Shown: piece by piece, positions 17,038-26,100 of the stretch
Numbering within the stretch: position 1 is the stretch's first letter
Layout of the letters: each line of letters opens with the position of its first letter
Source of the DNA: Isosphaeraceae bacterium
Lineage (GTDB): Bacteria > Planctomycetota > Planctomycetia > Isosphaerales > Isosphaeraceae
Direction: 5' to 3'
Assembly (NCBI GenBank): GCA_021324445.1
Contig: JAJPJC010000120.1
Location: forward strand, 1 to 32,485
Length of the DNA: 32,485 nt
The notes under the pieces: generated by a model
The model's database searches: none
What the model saw: only the letters and a program-made list of their open reading frames with translations
Told to the model about the DNA's origin: nothing
Position numbers and translations under genes: made by a program

Positions 17038-17466
17038 TCAATCCTCCCGGCGGCGGCGGCGCGGGCGTTCCTCCACCTCTTCCTCGCCCCCGCCGCCTTC
17101 TTCCGCGTCGACGTTGGGAGTCGACGTCATCGCCTGGTTCACCAGGTGGTCCGCCAGCTTGGGGTGGACTTTCAGCACCAGCTCGCGGAGGATGATGTCA
17201 CTGAGGTGGCAATCGGCCACGATCTCCTTGAGGTTGGCGCCGTCGGTCCGGAAGTACGTCAGCAGGTACGTCCCTTTCTTGTGCCCGGTGATCGGGTAAG
17301 CCAACCGCCGCTCATCCCACTGGCGGCTCGCCACGATCTCCGAATGATGCTTGGTCAAGATGTCGTGCACGTGCTTGACCGTGTCTTCCCAGGCTGTGGC
17401 CGCCTTGGCACTGTCCAGCAAGAACATCCCCTCATACGTGTTCGTCGGCAAGGGTCGATCCTCCAT
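17038..17466 (-). CDS. rpsF: 30S ribosomal protein S6
   Basis: The product is 142 residues. NTYEGMFLLDS near the N-terminus, HSEIVASRQWDERRLAYPIT and KKGTYLLTYFRTDG match the S6 ferredoxin-like fold that packs against S18 in the small-subunit platform. A TTG three bases upstream (17469) is a possible alternative start; ATG 17466 is preferred. The C-terminal tail is strongly acidic, then basic (EEGGGGEEEVEERP, then RRRRRED); S6 tails of this kind are targets of glutamate ligation in some bacteria, but no such ligase is seen here. The gene precedes ssb by 259 bases and follows pth, with a family A repeat filling the gap. Confidence 0.93.
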   Translation of the reverse strand: MEDRPLPTNTYEGMFLLDSAKAATAWEDTVKHVHDILTKHHSEIVASRQWDERRLAYPITGHKKGTYLLTYFRTDGANLKEIVADCHLSDIILRELVLKVHPKLADHLVNQAMTSTPNVDAEEGGGGEEEVEERPRRRRRED

Positions 17467-17472
17467 CAAGTC

Positions 17473-17529
17473 GGTCAGGCTTTTCGCCTGACAGGATCGG
17501 ATTCGCGGTCAGGCGAAAGCCTGACCTAC
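17473..17529. repeat. Family A paired-hairpin repeat between pth and rpsF
   Basis: Two hairpins stand head to head: GTCAGGC-TTTTC-GCCTGAC (17474-17492) and GTCAGGC-GAAA-GCCTGAC followed by CTAC (17508-17529). The second hairpin overlaps the 3' end of pth, supplying its last codons (VGQAFA) and TGA stop. The first hairpin ends a few bases upstream of the rpsF start, where it may affect ribosome access. Confidence 0.8.
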
Positions 17530-18102
17530 GGGCCCATTAAAGCGATTCATGGCGGCCTCGATGCCCTGGGTGACCCACACGGCGACGGCCTGGGAGGCGA
17601 GGATCAAGGCGTCGTCGATGACGGGTCGTTCGGAGCTTCGGAACCGGCTCAGGACGTAGTCGGTGGCCTCGATCTTGTCGCGGTCGCCGATCCCGATGCG
17701 AAGGCGGGGGAACTGGTCGGTCCCCAGGTGGCTGGTGATGTCGCGCAGGCCTTTTTGACCGCCGTCGGACCCCCCAGGCCGCAGCCGCAGCTTGCCCAGG
17801 GGCAGGCTGAGGTCATCGCAGACGACCAGGAGATCGGGATGCGCCACTTTGTAGAAGCGCACGGCCTGGCCGACCGAGCGCCCGCTGAGGTTCATGAACG
17901 TCTGGGGTTTCAGGAGCAAAACGCGGCGGAAGTCGATTTCGGTCTCGGCGAGCAGGCCCTCGAACTTGTGGGAGAACGCCGCGGAGGCGGCTCCCTGGGC
18001 CAGGCGATCGATCAGCTCGAAGCCGACGTTGTGGCGAGTCCCCTGGTACTTGCTCCCCGGGTTGCCCAGGCCGACCACCAATTTGATCGTCTTGTTCGTC
18101 AT
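17509..18102 (-). CDS. pth: Peptidyl-tRNA hydrolase
   Basis: The 197-residue product, of usual length, starts MTNKTIKLVVGLGNPGSKY. The catalytic His is in GTRHNVGFE, the conserved Asn in KPQTFMNLSG, and the substrate-binding block is VVCDDLSLPLGKLRLRP followed by GGSDGGQKGLRDI. The enzyme cleaves peptidyl-tRNA released from stalled ribosomes, in the cytoplasm. It stands between rplY and rpsF on the same strand; the rplY-pth order is common in bacteria. Its final residues, VGQAFA and the stop codon, are encoded by a family A palindromic repeat, so the native C-terminus appears to have been replaced by repeat sequence downstream of the essential fold. Confidence 0.95.
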   Translation of the reverse strand: MTNKTIKLVVGLGNPGSKYQGTRHNVGFELIDRLAQGAASAAFSHKFEGLLAETEIDFRRVLLLKPQTFMNLSGRSVGQAVRFYKVAHPDLLVVCDDLSLPLGKLRLRPGGSDGGQKGLRDITSHLGTDQFPRLRIGIGDRDKIEATDYVLSRFRSSERPVIDDALILASQAVAVWVTQGIEAAMNRFNGPVGQAFA

Positions 18103-18103
18103 T

Positions 18104-18239
18104 GATTATTGGTTATTGGTCATTAGTACCTGGCCCTGGACCGTGACGCTTGTCTCGAACTCAGTGCCGAGCCGTTGCCTCACTGACCCCGATCCTTCTC
18201 CGGGCAGAGCCACTAATAACCAAGGACCAACCGGTTATT
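18104..18239. repeat. Imperfect inverted repeat filling the rplY-pth gap
   Basis: ATTGGTTATTGGTCATTAGT (left, within 18104-18127) pairs imperfectly with ACTAATAACCAAGGACCAAC (right, within 18210-18239), giving AT-rich arms around a GC-rich core of about 80 bases. The rplY stop codon lies in the right arm and the pth ATG abuts the left arm. It may be a small non-autonomous element inserted exactly between two co-oriented genes. Confidence 0.5.
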
Positions 18240-18891
18240 CTTCCTTTTCCTTCTCCTTGCGTTCGGGCTTGATCACTTCGGGCTGGGTGGGTGACTCGAC
18301 GGCCGCTTCGGCGGTGGGCTCCGGCGGTGCCGCCCGGACAACAACGTGGACCAGCAGCACATCGGGATCGGCGTCGACCGTGACGTCCGGCGGCAGGCTC
18401 AGGTCGCGCACGTGCACGCCCTGGTCGACCTGGAGATTGGTGACGTCTACCTTGATCGAGTCGGGGATGGCCCCGGCGCGGCACTTGATCCGCACGCTGT
18501 GGACGACCTGTTCGAGAATCCCACCGGCCGCGATGCCCGCGGCGTGGCCGCGCACGTCGAGCGGGACCTCGGTCTCGATGATCTCCTCGGCGCTGACCCG
18601 GGCGAAATCCATGTGGAGGATTTCCTTGCCCAGATGGTCCCACTGGACGTCGCGGATCAGGACCGTCTCGGTCGTGCCTCCCAGGTCGAGCTCGGCCAGG
18701 TGCCCCGGCGCCTTGACCATCCGCCAGACGTCCTCGCGACTGAGCGTGACCGGGACGACCGCCTGCTTGTGCCCGTAGATGACCGCCGGGATCCGCCCGT
18801 TCTTCCGCAGCCGACGCGCCACGCGGGTCCCGGTCCCCTTGTTCTTCGCCGCGTCGCGCGGCTCGACCTGAATCCTCACGGCTTCCGACAT
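18235..18891 (-). CDS. rplY: 50S ribosomal protein L25, long CTC/TL5 form
   Basis: The 218-residue product begins MSEAVRIQVEPRDAAKNKGT. It has the L25 5S-rRNA-binding domain (ARRLRKNGRIPAVIYGHKQA at about 25-45, then VLIRDVQWDHLGKEILHMDF) followed by the TL5/CTC beta domain (EVPLDVRGHAAGIAAGGILE, LPPDVTVDADPDVLLVHV) and a charged Lys/Glu tail (ERKEKEKEE). The length fits the CTC form instead of the short enterobacterial L25. It is the first gene of the ribosomal / pth series on the minus strand, with a 178-base gap to trmL upstream. That gap contains a GC-rich hairpin near 18945-18961 but no clear promoter. Confidence 0.94.
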   Translation of the reverse strand: MSEAVRIQVEPRDAAKNKGTGTRVARRLRKNGRIPAVIYGHKQAVVPVTLSREDVWRMVKAPGHLAELDLGGTTETVLIRDVQWDHLGKEILHMDFARVSAEEIIETEVPLDVRGHAAGIAAGGILEQVVHSVRIKCRAGAIPDSIKVDVTNLQVDQGVHVRDLSLPPDVTVDADPDVLLVHVVVRAAPPEPTAEAAVESPTQPEVIKPERKEKEKEE

Positions 18892-19069
18892 CGATCTCTC
18901 ACTCGTTCGTTTCCGAGGGTCCCCTCGTGTTCAGCCGCTCCCGGCCCCAAGCGCCGGGAGAAATAACGACAAGCGGCCCCGGAACGAGGTCGCGCATCCG
19001 GCCATTATCGGGTCTTCGGCCGCGTTCTTCAAGACCCCAGCGCGCGAGAAACGATCAACGATCGAACGA

Positions 19070-19531
19070 TCAAGGACTCGCTGAGATCGGCCGCACCGCC
19101 TCGAAGAGGGCAATCGCGACGGCGTTGGCCAGGTTGAGGCTGCGCGCCTCGGGGCGGATCGGGATGCGCAGGGCGCGGTCCGGGCGCTGGCTCAACCACG
19201 ACGCGGGCAGGCCGCGGCTCTCGGGGCCGAACACCAGAGCGTCACCGGGTTGGTAGCTCACGTCCGTGTAGGCGCGAGTCGCCTTGGTGCTGAACGACCA
19301 GAGCCGGTCACGGCCCAGAGCTGAGACGACTTCGTCCAGGCCGTCGACGACCCTCCAATTCAGATGAGCCCAGTAATCCAGGGCGGCCCGGCGGAGGTAC
19401 CGGTCGTCGAGATGGAAGCCCAGGGGCCGGACCAGCCAGAGCATCGCGCCGACCGCGACGCACGTCCGCCCGATCGAGCCGGTGTTGGCCGCGATCTCCG
19501 GCTCGACGAGGACGACGTGCAACGTTTGCAT
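19070..19531 (-). CDS. trmL: tRNA (cytidine(34)-2'-O)-methyltransferase
   Basis: The 153-residue SPOUT-family methyltransferase begins MQTLHVVLVEPEIAANTGSI. Conserved blocks are NTGSIGRTC, LVRPLGFHLDDRYLRRAALD, VFGPESRGLP and the C-terminal knot RIPIRPEARSLNLANAVAIA. The short single-domain length is that of TrmL, which 2'-O-methylates the wobble base of some leucine tRNAs using S-adenosylmethionine. The ATG at 19531 has no strong ribosome binding site. It lies only 12 bases downstream of the RND permease stop codon, so it may be read from the efflux operon's transcript, which would be unusual for a tRNA-modification gene. Confidence 0.92.
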   Translation of the reverse strand: MQTLHVVLVEPEIAANTGSIGRTCVAVGAMLWLVRPLGFHLDDRYLRRAALDYWAHLNWRVVDGLDEVVSALGRDRLWSFSTKATRAYTDVSYQPGDALVFGPESRGLPASWLSQRPDRALRIPIRPEARSLNLANAVAIALFEAVRPISASP

Positions 19532-19543
19532 CGGGAGACACCA

Positions 19544-22500
19544 CTAATGACTCACATGAGTGGTGTGAGGACGAGCGACACCGTTGCCGTGTCCGACGGC
19601 CGCGACGGGTTCGCCGTTGGCGTTGAAGGCGAACTCCGCATCCACCCGGCCGTCGCCGTCGGGATGGCCATCGTCGTGGGGCTGGGGTCGTTCCTCGAGC
19701 GCTTCGTCCTCACGGCGGCGGGCCTCGGCGCGGCGATCACTGAACCACTGGATCACGTAGTAGAAGACCGGGGTCAGGAAGATGCCGAAGAGGGTCACCC
19801 CCAGCATGCCGCTGAAGACGGCCGTGCCCAGGGTCTGCCGCATCTCGGCGCCGGCGCCGGCGGAGATCATCAGCGGCACCACGCCCAGGATGAAGGCAAA
19901 CGAGGTCATCATGATCGGCCGCAACCGGAGCTGGCACGCCTCGAGCGTCGCCTGCGCCCGCGCCGTGCCCCGCTCGCGCTCCGCCTTGGCGAACTCGACG
20001 ATCAAGATCGCGTTCTTGCAGGCCAAGCCCACCAGCACGATGAAGCCGACCTGGGTGAAGATGTTGATGTCCATGTGCGCGAGGTTCACGCCCACGGTCG
20101 AGCAGAGCAGGCACATGGGCACGACCAGGATCACGGCCAGGGGCAGCGCCCAGCTCTCGTACTGGGCCGCCAGCACCAGGAAGACCAGCACGACCGCCAG
20201 GGTGAAGGCGAACATGGCGGTGTTGCCGGTCTGGAGCTGCAACAGGGCCAGCTCGGTCCACTGGGGGCGCATGGCCTGCGGCAGGATCTCCGCGACCAGC
20301 CGCTCCATGGCCACGATCGCCTGGCCCGAGCTGACCCCGGGGCCGGGATTGAGATTGATCGTGGCCGAGGGATACAGGTTGTACCGGATGATCATCACCG
20401 GGCCGCTCACATCGCGGATCGAAGCGATGCTCCCCAGGGGCACCATGCCGCCGCGCTCGTTCCGCACCCGCAGCCCGGTCAGGTCGTGGATCTGCTTGCG
20501 GAAGTCGGCCTCCCCCTGGACGTTGACCTGCCAGGTGCGGCCGAACCGGTTGAAGTCGTTGACGTACAGCGAGCCCAGGTAGACCTGCAAGGTGTTGAAC
20601 AGCTCGGCGATCGACACCCCCGCCAGCTTGGCCTTGTCGCGGTCGATGTCCAGGTAGAGCCAGGGCGTGTTGGCCCGGAAGCTGGTGAACAACCCCTTCA
20701 AGAGCCGGGAGTACGGCGGCTCCTGGCTGTCGGCGACGATCCGGTTGGCCGTCTGCTCGATCTCCTGGGCGCCCGAGTCGCCGTGATCCTCGATCACGAT
20801 CTTGAACCCGCCCGCGGTCCCCAGGCCGTCGACCGGCGGGGCCTCGAAGACGTTGACCAGCCCGTCGCGGATCTCCTCCTGGAGCGTCTCCTGGAGTCGC
20901 GCCGCGATCACCGGGCCGGTGAGGCCCTCCCCGGCCCGGTGGTGGAATTCGTCGAGCATCACGTACATGGCGCCGAAGTTGGGCGCATTGGCGTTCATCA
21001 GGATCGACTGGCCGGCAATCGCCAGGGTGTGCGCCACGCCCGGCAGCTTGCCGGTGATCCCCTCGACGTGGCGCATCACCTGCTGGGTCCGCTCCAGCGC
21101 CGAGGAGTCGGGCAACTGGACGTTGACCAGCAGGTAGCCCTTGTCCTGGGACGGGATGAAGCCGGTGGGAGTCCGGGTGAAGCCCCAGTAGGTCAAGCCC
21201 AGCAGCCCGCCGTAGACCAACAGCACCAGCACACTGATCCGGAGCAGTCCCGCGACCACCCGGGTGTAGACCCCCGTGGCCGCGTCGAAGGCCTGGTTGA
21301 ACAGGTAGAACGTCCAGCCGAAGAGGCGGTTGAGTGGGCCGCTGACCAGCCAGCCGGCCAGGCCGCCGAGAACCAGCCCCGCCAGGGCGGCCGCCTGGTC
21401 CTCCGCCAGCAACCGCCCGGACCAGTGCAGGTCAAATCGCCCCGCCAGCTCGAGCAGGTGCCGGCCCAGCAGGGAATAACCCGCCCAGGCACCGGCCGCC
21501 ACGAACGCCGGCCAGGGCAGAGCCTGGAAGACTCCCTTCTGCCTGGGCTTCAAGAGCAACGCCGCCAGGGCCGGGCTGAGCGTCAGCGAGTTGAACGCCG
21601 AGATCGCCGTCGAGGTGGCAATGGTCAAGGCGAACTGGCGGTAGAACTGGCCGGAGATTCCCGTGATGAATGCGCAGGGGATGAAGACCGCGCACAAGAC
21701 CAGGCCGACGGCGATGACCGGCGAGGAGACCTGGCTCATGGCGATGACCGTGGCCTCGCGCGGGGCCAGGCCGTGCTCGATGTGGTGCTCCACCGCCTCC
21801 ACCACCACGATGGCGTCGTCCACCACGATGCCGATGGCCAGCACCAGCCCGAACAGCGTCAGGTTGTTGAGCGAGAAGCCCAGGGCCGCCATCACGGCGA
21901 AGGTGCCGACGATGGCCACCGGGACGGCCACCAGCGGGATCAGCGCCGACCGCCAGTTCTGCAGGAACAGCAGCACCACGAACGCGACCAGGATGACCGC
22001 GTCGCGCAAGGTCTTGTACACCTCGTTGACTGACTCGACGATGAACGGAGTGGTGTCGTAGACGATGCGATAATCCAGGCCCTCGGGGAAGCGCTCCCGC
22101 AGCTCCTTCATCTTGTCGCGGACCAGCTCGGCTGTCTCCAGCGCATTGGAGCCGGGCCGCTGGTAGACCGAGAGGGCCACCGTGGGCCTGCCGTCGAGGG
22201 TGCAGGCCTGGTCGTAGCCCTGGGCGCCCAGCTCGACGCGGGCCACGTCCCGGACCCGGACCACCCCGCCCTGGGCGTCGGTCTTGAGGATCATGTCGGC
22301 GAACTGCTCGGCGTCGGTGAGCCGGCCCAGCGTGGTGATGGTGAACTGGAAGGCCTGGCCGGTCGGGACCGGCGGCTGGCCGAGCTGACCGGCGGCCACC
22401 TGGATGTTCTGCTGGCTGATCGCGTTGACGATGTCGGAGGAGGTCAGGTTGCGGAAGGACATCTTCTGCGGGTCGAGCCAGACTCGCATGCTGTAGTTGC

Positions 22501-23044
22501 GCTGGCCGATGTAGGTGATGTCGCCGACGCCGTCCAGCCGGGCCAGCTCGTCCCGCAGCTGGATGGTCGCATAATTGCTCAGGTAGAGGCTGTCGCGACT
22601 GTTGTCCGGCGAGAAGACGTTGACGATCATCAGGATGCTGGGCGACTTCTTGCGGACCGCCACCCCGCGGCGCTTGACCAGGTCGGGCAGGATCGGCTCG
22701 GCCAGCGATTCGCGGTTCTGGACCAGCACCTGGGCCATGTTCAAGTCGACGCCGTGCTTGAAGGTGACGGTCAGGGTGTAGTTGCCGTCGTTGGTGCACT
22801 GCGACGACATGTACATCATGTTCTCGACGCCGTTGACCTGCTGCTCGATCGGCGCGGCCACGGTGTCGGCGACCACCTGGGCGTTGGCGCCGGGATAGTA
22901 GGCCGAGACCTCGACCGTGGGCGGAGTGATGTCCGGATACTGGGCCACCGGCAGGGTGTACCAGCTAATGAATCCGGCCAGGGTGATGATGATGGACAGC
23001 ACCGAGGCGAAGATCGGGCGGTCGATGAAGAAGCGTGAGAACAC
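19544..23044 (-). CDS. RND multidrug efflux permease, HAE1 family (second copy of operon)
   Basis: The 1166-residue product starts with GTG in VFSRFFIDRPIFASVLSIII, preceded by GAGGAA. The HAE1 signature is complete: TM4 proton-relay aspartates in GIVVDDAIVVVEAVEHHIEH, TM10 Lys in VGLACKNAILIVEFAK, and periplasmic blocks such as MMYMSSQCTNDGNYTLTVTF and YLGSLYVNDFNRFGRTWQV. It is an inner-membrane proton antiporter of the AcrB/MexB type that would act with the membrane-fusion protein encoded upstream and an outer-membrane channel encoded elsewhere. The linker between TM6 and TM7 (about residues 499-597) is roughly 60 residues longer than in AcrB and contains extra hydrophobic stretches. A hydrophilic His/Asp/Gly-rich tail of about 50 residues ends HTTHVSH. 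The neighbouring permease is a tandem paralogue. Confidence 0.93.
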   Translation of the reverse strand: MFSRFFIDRPIFASVLSIIITLAGFISWYTLPVAQYPDITPPTVEVSAYYPGANAQVVADTVAAPIEQQVNGVENMMYMSSQCTNDGNYTLTVTFKHGVDLNMAQVLVQNRESLAEPILPDLVKRRGVAVRKKSPSILMIVNVFSPDNSRDSLYLSNYATIQLRDELARLDGVGDITYIGQRNYSMRVWLDPQKMSFRNLTSSDIVNAISQQNIQVAAGQLGQPPVPTGQAFQFTITTLGRLTDAEQFADMILKTDAQGGVVRVRDVARVELGAQGYDQACTLDGRPTVALSVYQRPGSNALETAELVRDKMKELRERFPEGLDYRIVYDTTPFIVESVNEVYKTLRDAVILVAFVVLLFLQNWRSALIPLVAVPVAIVGTFAVMAALGFSLNNLTLFGLVLAIGIVVDDAIVVVEAVEHHIEHGLAPREATVIAMSQVSSPVIAVGLVLCAVFIPCAFITGISGQFYRQFALTIATSTAISAFNSLTLSPALAALLLKPRQKGVFQALPWPAFVAAGAWAGYSLLGRHLLELAGRFDLHWSGRLLAEDQAAALAGLVLGGLAGWLVSGPLNRLFGWTFYLFNQAFDAATGVYTRVVAGLLRISVLVLLVYGGLLGLTYWGFTRTPTGFIPSQDKGYLLVNVQLPDSSALERTQQVMRHVEGITGKLPGVAHTLAIAGQSILMNANAPNFGAMYVMLDEFHHRAGEGLTGPVIAARLQETLQEEIRDGLVNVFEAPPVDGLGTAGGFKIVIEDHGDSGAQEIEQTANRIVADSQEPPYSRLLKGLFTSFRANTPWLYLDIDRDKAKLAGVSIAELFNTLQVYLGSLYVNDFNRFGRTWQVNVQGEADFRKQIHDLTGLRVRNERGGMVPLGSIASIRDVSGPVMIIRYNLYPSATINLNPGPGVSSGQAIVAMERLVAEILPQAMRPQWTELALLQLQTGNTAMFAFTLAVVLVFLVLAAQYESWALPLAVILVVPMCLLCSTVGVNLAHMDINIFTQVGFIVLVGLACKNAILIVEFAKAERERGTARAQATLEACQLRLRPIMMTSFAFILGVVPLMISAGAGAEMRQTLGTAVFSGMLGVTLFGIFLTPVFYYVIQWFSDRRAEARRREDEALEERPQPHDDGHPDGDGRVDAEFAFNANGEPVAAVGHGNGVARPHTTHVSH

Positions 23045-23063
23045 GGGATTCCTCGCTCCGCAT

Positions 23064-23155
23064 GTAGGTCAGGCTGGAGCCTGACAGCAAATCGACTCCG
23101 TGTCAGGCGAAAGCCTGACCTACGTTCCATGCGTCAGGCTGGAGCCTGACCTACG
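23064..23155. repeat. Family A repeat with three hairpins, between the two RND genes
   Basis: Three successive hairpins are visible: GTCAGGCTGGAGCCTGAC (23068-23085), GTCAGGC-GAAA-GCCTGAC (23102-23119) and GTCAGGCTGGAGCCTGAC (23133-23150). GTAG/CTAC ends flank the set. The terminal CTA (23151-23153) is the TAG stop codon of the upstream permease gene on the minus strand. The array fills almost the whole intercistronic gap and could tune downstream RND expression or mRNA stability. Confidence 0.85.
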
Positions 23156-26100
23156 TCCAGGGTTCCGATTCGACGCCGGCTGGCCGCTGGGCGTTGCGAC
23201 GCCACGGCCAGCGCGACGGCCGCCACAGGTGGCTGAGGGTGAGGATCCCCAACACGATCCCGCCGATCCGCCGCACCCGCGGCGAGGCGAAGAAGTGGGA
23301 CTCGCTCACCGTATCGATGATGTAGAAGAACACGGGGGTCAGGACGACGCCGAAGAGGGTCACGCCGATCATGCCGCTGAAGACGGCCATGCCCAGCGTC
23401 TGGCGCATCTCGGCGCCGGCGCCGTGGGAGAACAAGAGCGGGATCACGCCCAGGATGAAGGCCATCGAGGTCATGATGATCGGCCGCAGCCGCAGCCGGC
23501 ACGACTCCAGGGTCGCCTCCCGGATCGGCTTGCCCGAGCGGTGGATCACCTTGGCGAACTCGACGATCAGGATCGCGTTCTTGCTGGCCAGGCCCACCAG
23601 CACCACCAGGCCGATCTGGGTGAAGATGTTGATGTCCATCTTGGCCGCGTTCACCCCGGCCAGGGCGCTCAGGATGCACAAGGGGACCGAGAGGATCACC
23701 GCCAGCGGCATCGACCAGCTCTCGAACTGCGCCGCCAGGACCAGGAAGACCATGACGATCGAGAAGGCGAAGACGATCATGGCCGTGTTGCCGGCCTGGA
23801 GCTCGAGGTAGGCCAGCTCGCTCCACTCGAAGGACATCGCCTTGGGCAGCTCCGCGCGGGCCAGCTCCTCCATCACGGCGATGGCGGTCCCGGTGCTGAC
23901 GCCCGGCCTGGCGCTGCCGTTGATCGAGGCCGCCGGATACATGTTGTACCGGGTCAGGACCAGCGGGCCGTTGATGTCGCGGACATCGGCCAACGCCCCC
24001 AGGGGGACCATCGTCCCGCTCTGGTTGCGCACCCGCAGCCGTCGGATGTCGTCCTTCTGGTCGCGGTACTTGGCCTCGGCCTGGGCGATGACCTGCCAGG
24101 TCCGGCCGAAGAGGTTGAAGTCGTTGACGTAGAGCGAGCCCAGGTAGACCTGCAAGCTCTCGAAGACGTCCTGGAGCTGCACCCCCTTGAGCATGCAGGC
24201 GGTGCGGTCGACGTCCAGGTAGACCTGGGGGACGTTGGCGCGGAAGACCGATGCGTTGCGCAAGAGCGCCGGCTGCTTGTTGGCCTCCGCGACGATGTTC
24301 TCAGTCTGCTCCTGGAGCACCTTGGGGCCGAGGTCGCCCCGGTCCTCGATCATGATCATGTAGCCGCCGGCCCGGCCGACGCCACGCACCGGCGGCGGGC
24401 CGAAGATCGTGATCTCGGCGTCGTGGATCCGGGCCCCCAGCCGGCCATAGAGCTGGCCCATGACGGTCTCGTAATACAGCGAGGGCTCCTCCGGCGGCAG
24501 CCTGAGCCAGTTCCGCAAGCGGTGCCCGAGCGTGTGCGCGGCCAGCTCCTTGGCCAGCTGCGGCGGGATGCGGTGGTACTCGGGTTGCTTGGGATCCAGG
24601 CGCTCGATCCGCGTGGATCGAATCAGCTCCGCCCGCAGGTGCTCCGGCAGGTTCGGGTCGAGCTTGTCAATCCGTCCATTCCGCACATAGGGGGCCAGCT
24701 CCGCCGTGAGCCACCGGGGCCCCCGCGGATCACCCTGGAGCTTCTCGTCCAGCTTGTCGATCCGCTCCCAGCGCGTGCACTCGGCCAGCTCGGCCTTGAG
24801 CCGCTCGGGCATGTCCGGGTCGAGCTTCTCCAGGTCGACCCAGAGGTCGAGCCAGCGGAAGAACCGATCCACCAGCGAACCGTGCCGCTGGTCGAAGGGC
24901 TTGAGGGTGATGAACATGGTGCCGAAGTTCGACCCGTAGGCGTTGAGCAGGATCGACTGGCCGGCGATCCCCACCGTGGCGTCGACCCCCGGGGTCTGGT
25001 GGGCGATCTCATTGATCGTGTCGATGACGGCCTGGGTCCGCTCCAGGGCGGCCGAGTCGGGCAACTGGACGTTGACCAGCAGGTATCCCATGTCCTGCGA
25101 CGGGATGAAGCCCCGGGGCGTCCGGATGAAGCCCTCGTAGGTCAGCACCAGCAGCCCGCCGTAGACCAACAGCACCAGCACGAAGACTCGGAGCAGGCCC
25201 CCCACCAACCGGGCATAGCCGCGGGCAGTGGCCTGGAACCCGCGATTGAACCGGTCGAAGAACCAGCCCAGCACCCGGTCCAGCGGCCGGCTGGCGGTCC
25301 AGCCGGCCAGCGCCCCGAGCAGCACCCCGGCCAGGGCGGCCGCCCGCTTCGGCGGCAGGCCCGCCGACTCGGCCAGGTCGAAGACATACGAAGCGAACGC
25401 CGTGCCGGCGTGCAGGGTCGTGCCCCCGGCCTGCGGGAGCAAGTACGGCCCCAGCCACGAGTAGCCCACCCAGCCGCCCAGGATCAGGTACACCGGCCAC
25501 GGCAACACCCGCGAGCCGCCCTTCCCCTTCGGCTTCAAGAGCATCGCCGCCAGGGCCGGGCTCAGCGTCAGCGAGTTGAACGTCGAGATGATCGTCGACG
25601 AGGCGATCGTCAGGGCGAACTGGCGGAAGAACTGGCCGGTGATCCCCGTGATGAACGCGCAGGGGATGAACACCGAGCTCAGGACCAACCCGACGGCGAT
25701 GACCGGCGAGGACACCTCGCTCATCGCCTTGATCGTGGCGGCGCGCGGGGCCAGGCCGTGCTCGATGTGGTGCTCCACCGCCTCCACCACCACGATGGCG
25801 TCATCCACCACGATGCCGATGGCCAGCACCAGCCCGAAGAGCGTCAGGTTGTTCAGGCTGAAGCCCATCGCCAGCATGACCGCGAACGTGCCGACGATCC
25901 CGACCGGGACAGCGAACAGGGGGATGATCGCCGACCGCCAGTTCTGGAGGAATAGCAGCACCACCAGGGCGACCAGCATGACCGAATCGAACAGGGTCTT
26001 GAACACCTCCTGGATCGATTCGCGAATGAAGGGGGTGGTATCGTAGCGGATCATGTAATCCACACCCTCGGGGAACTCTTTCCGGAGCTCCTTGATCTTG

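Noticed and set aside
18945..18961. GC hairpin as intrinsic terminator of trmL
   Set aside because: On the minus strand no T-tract follows the stem, so it is not supported as a terminator.
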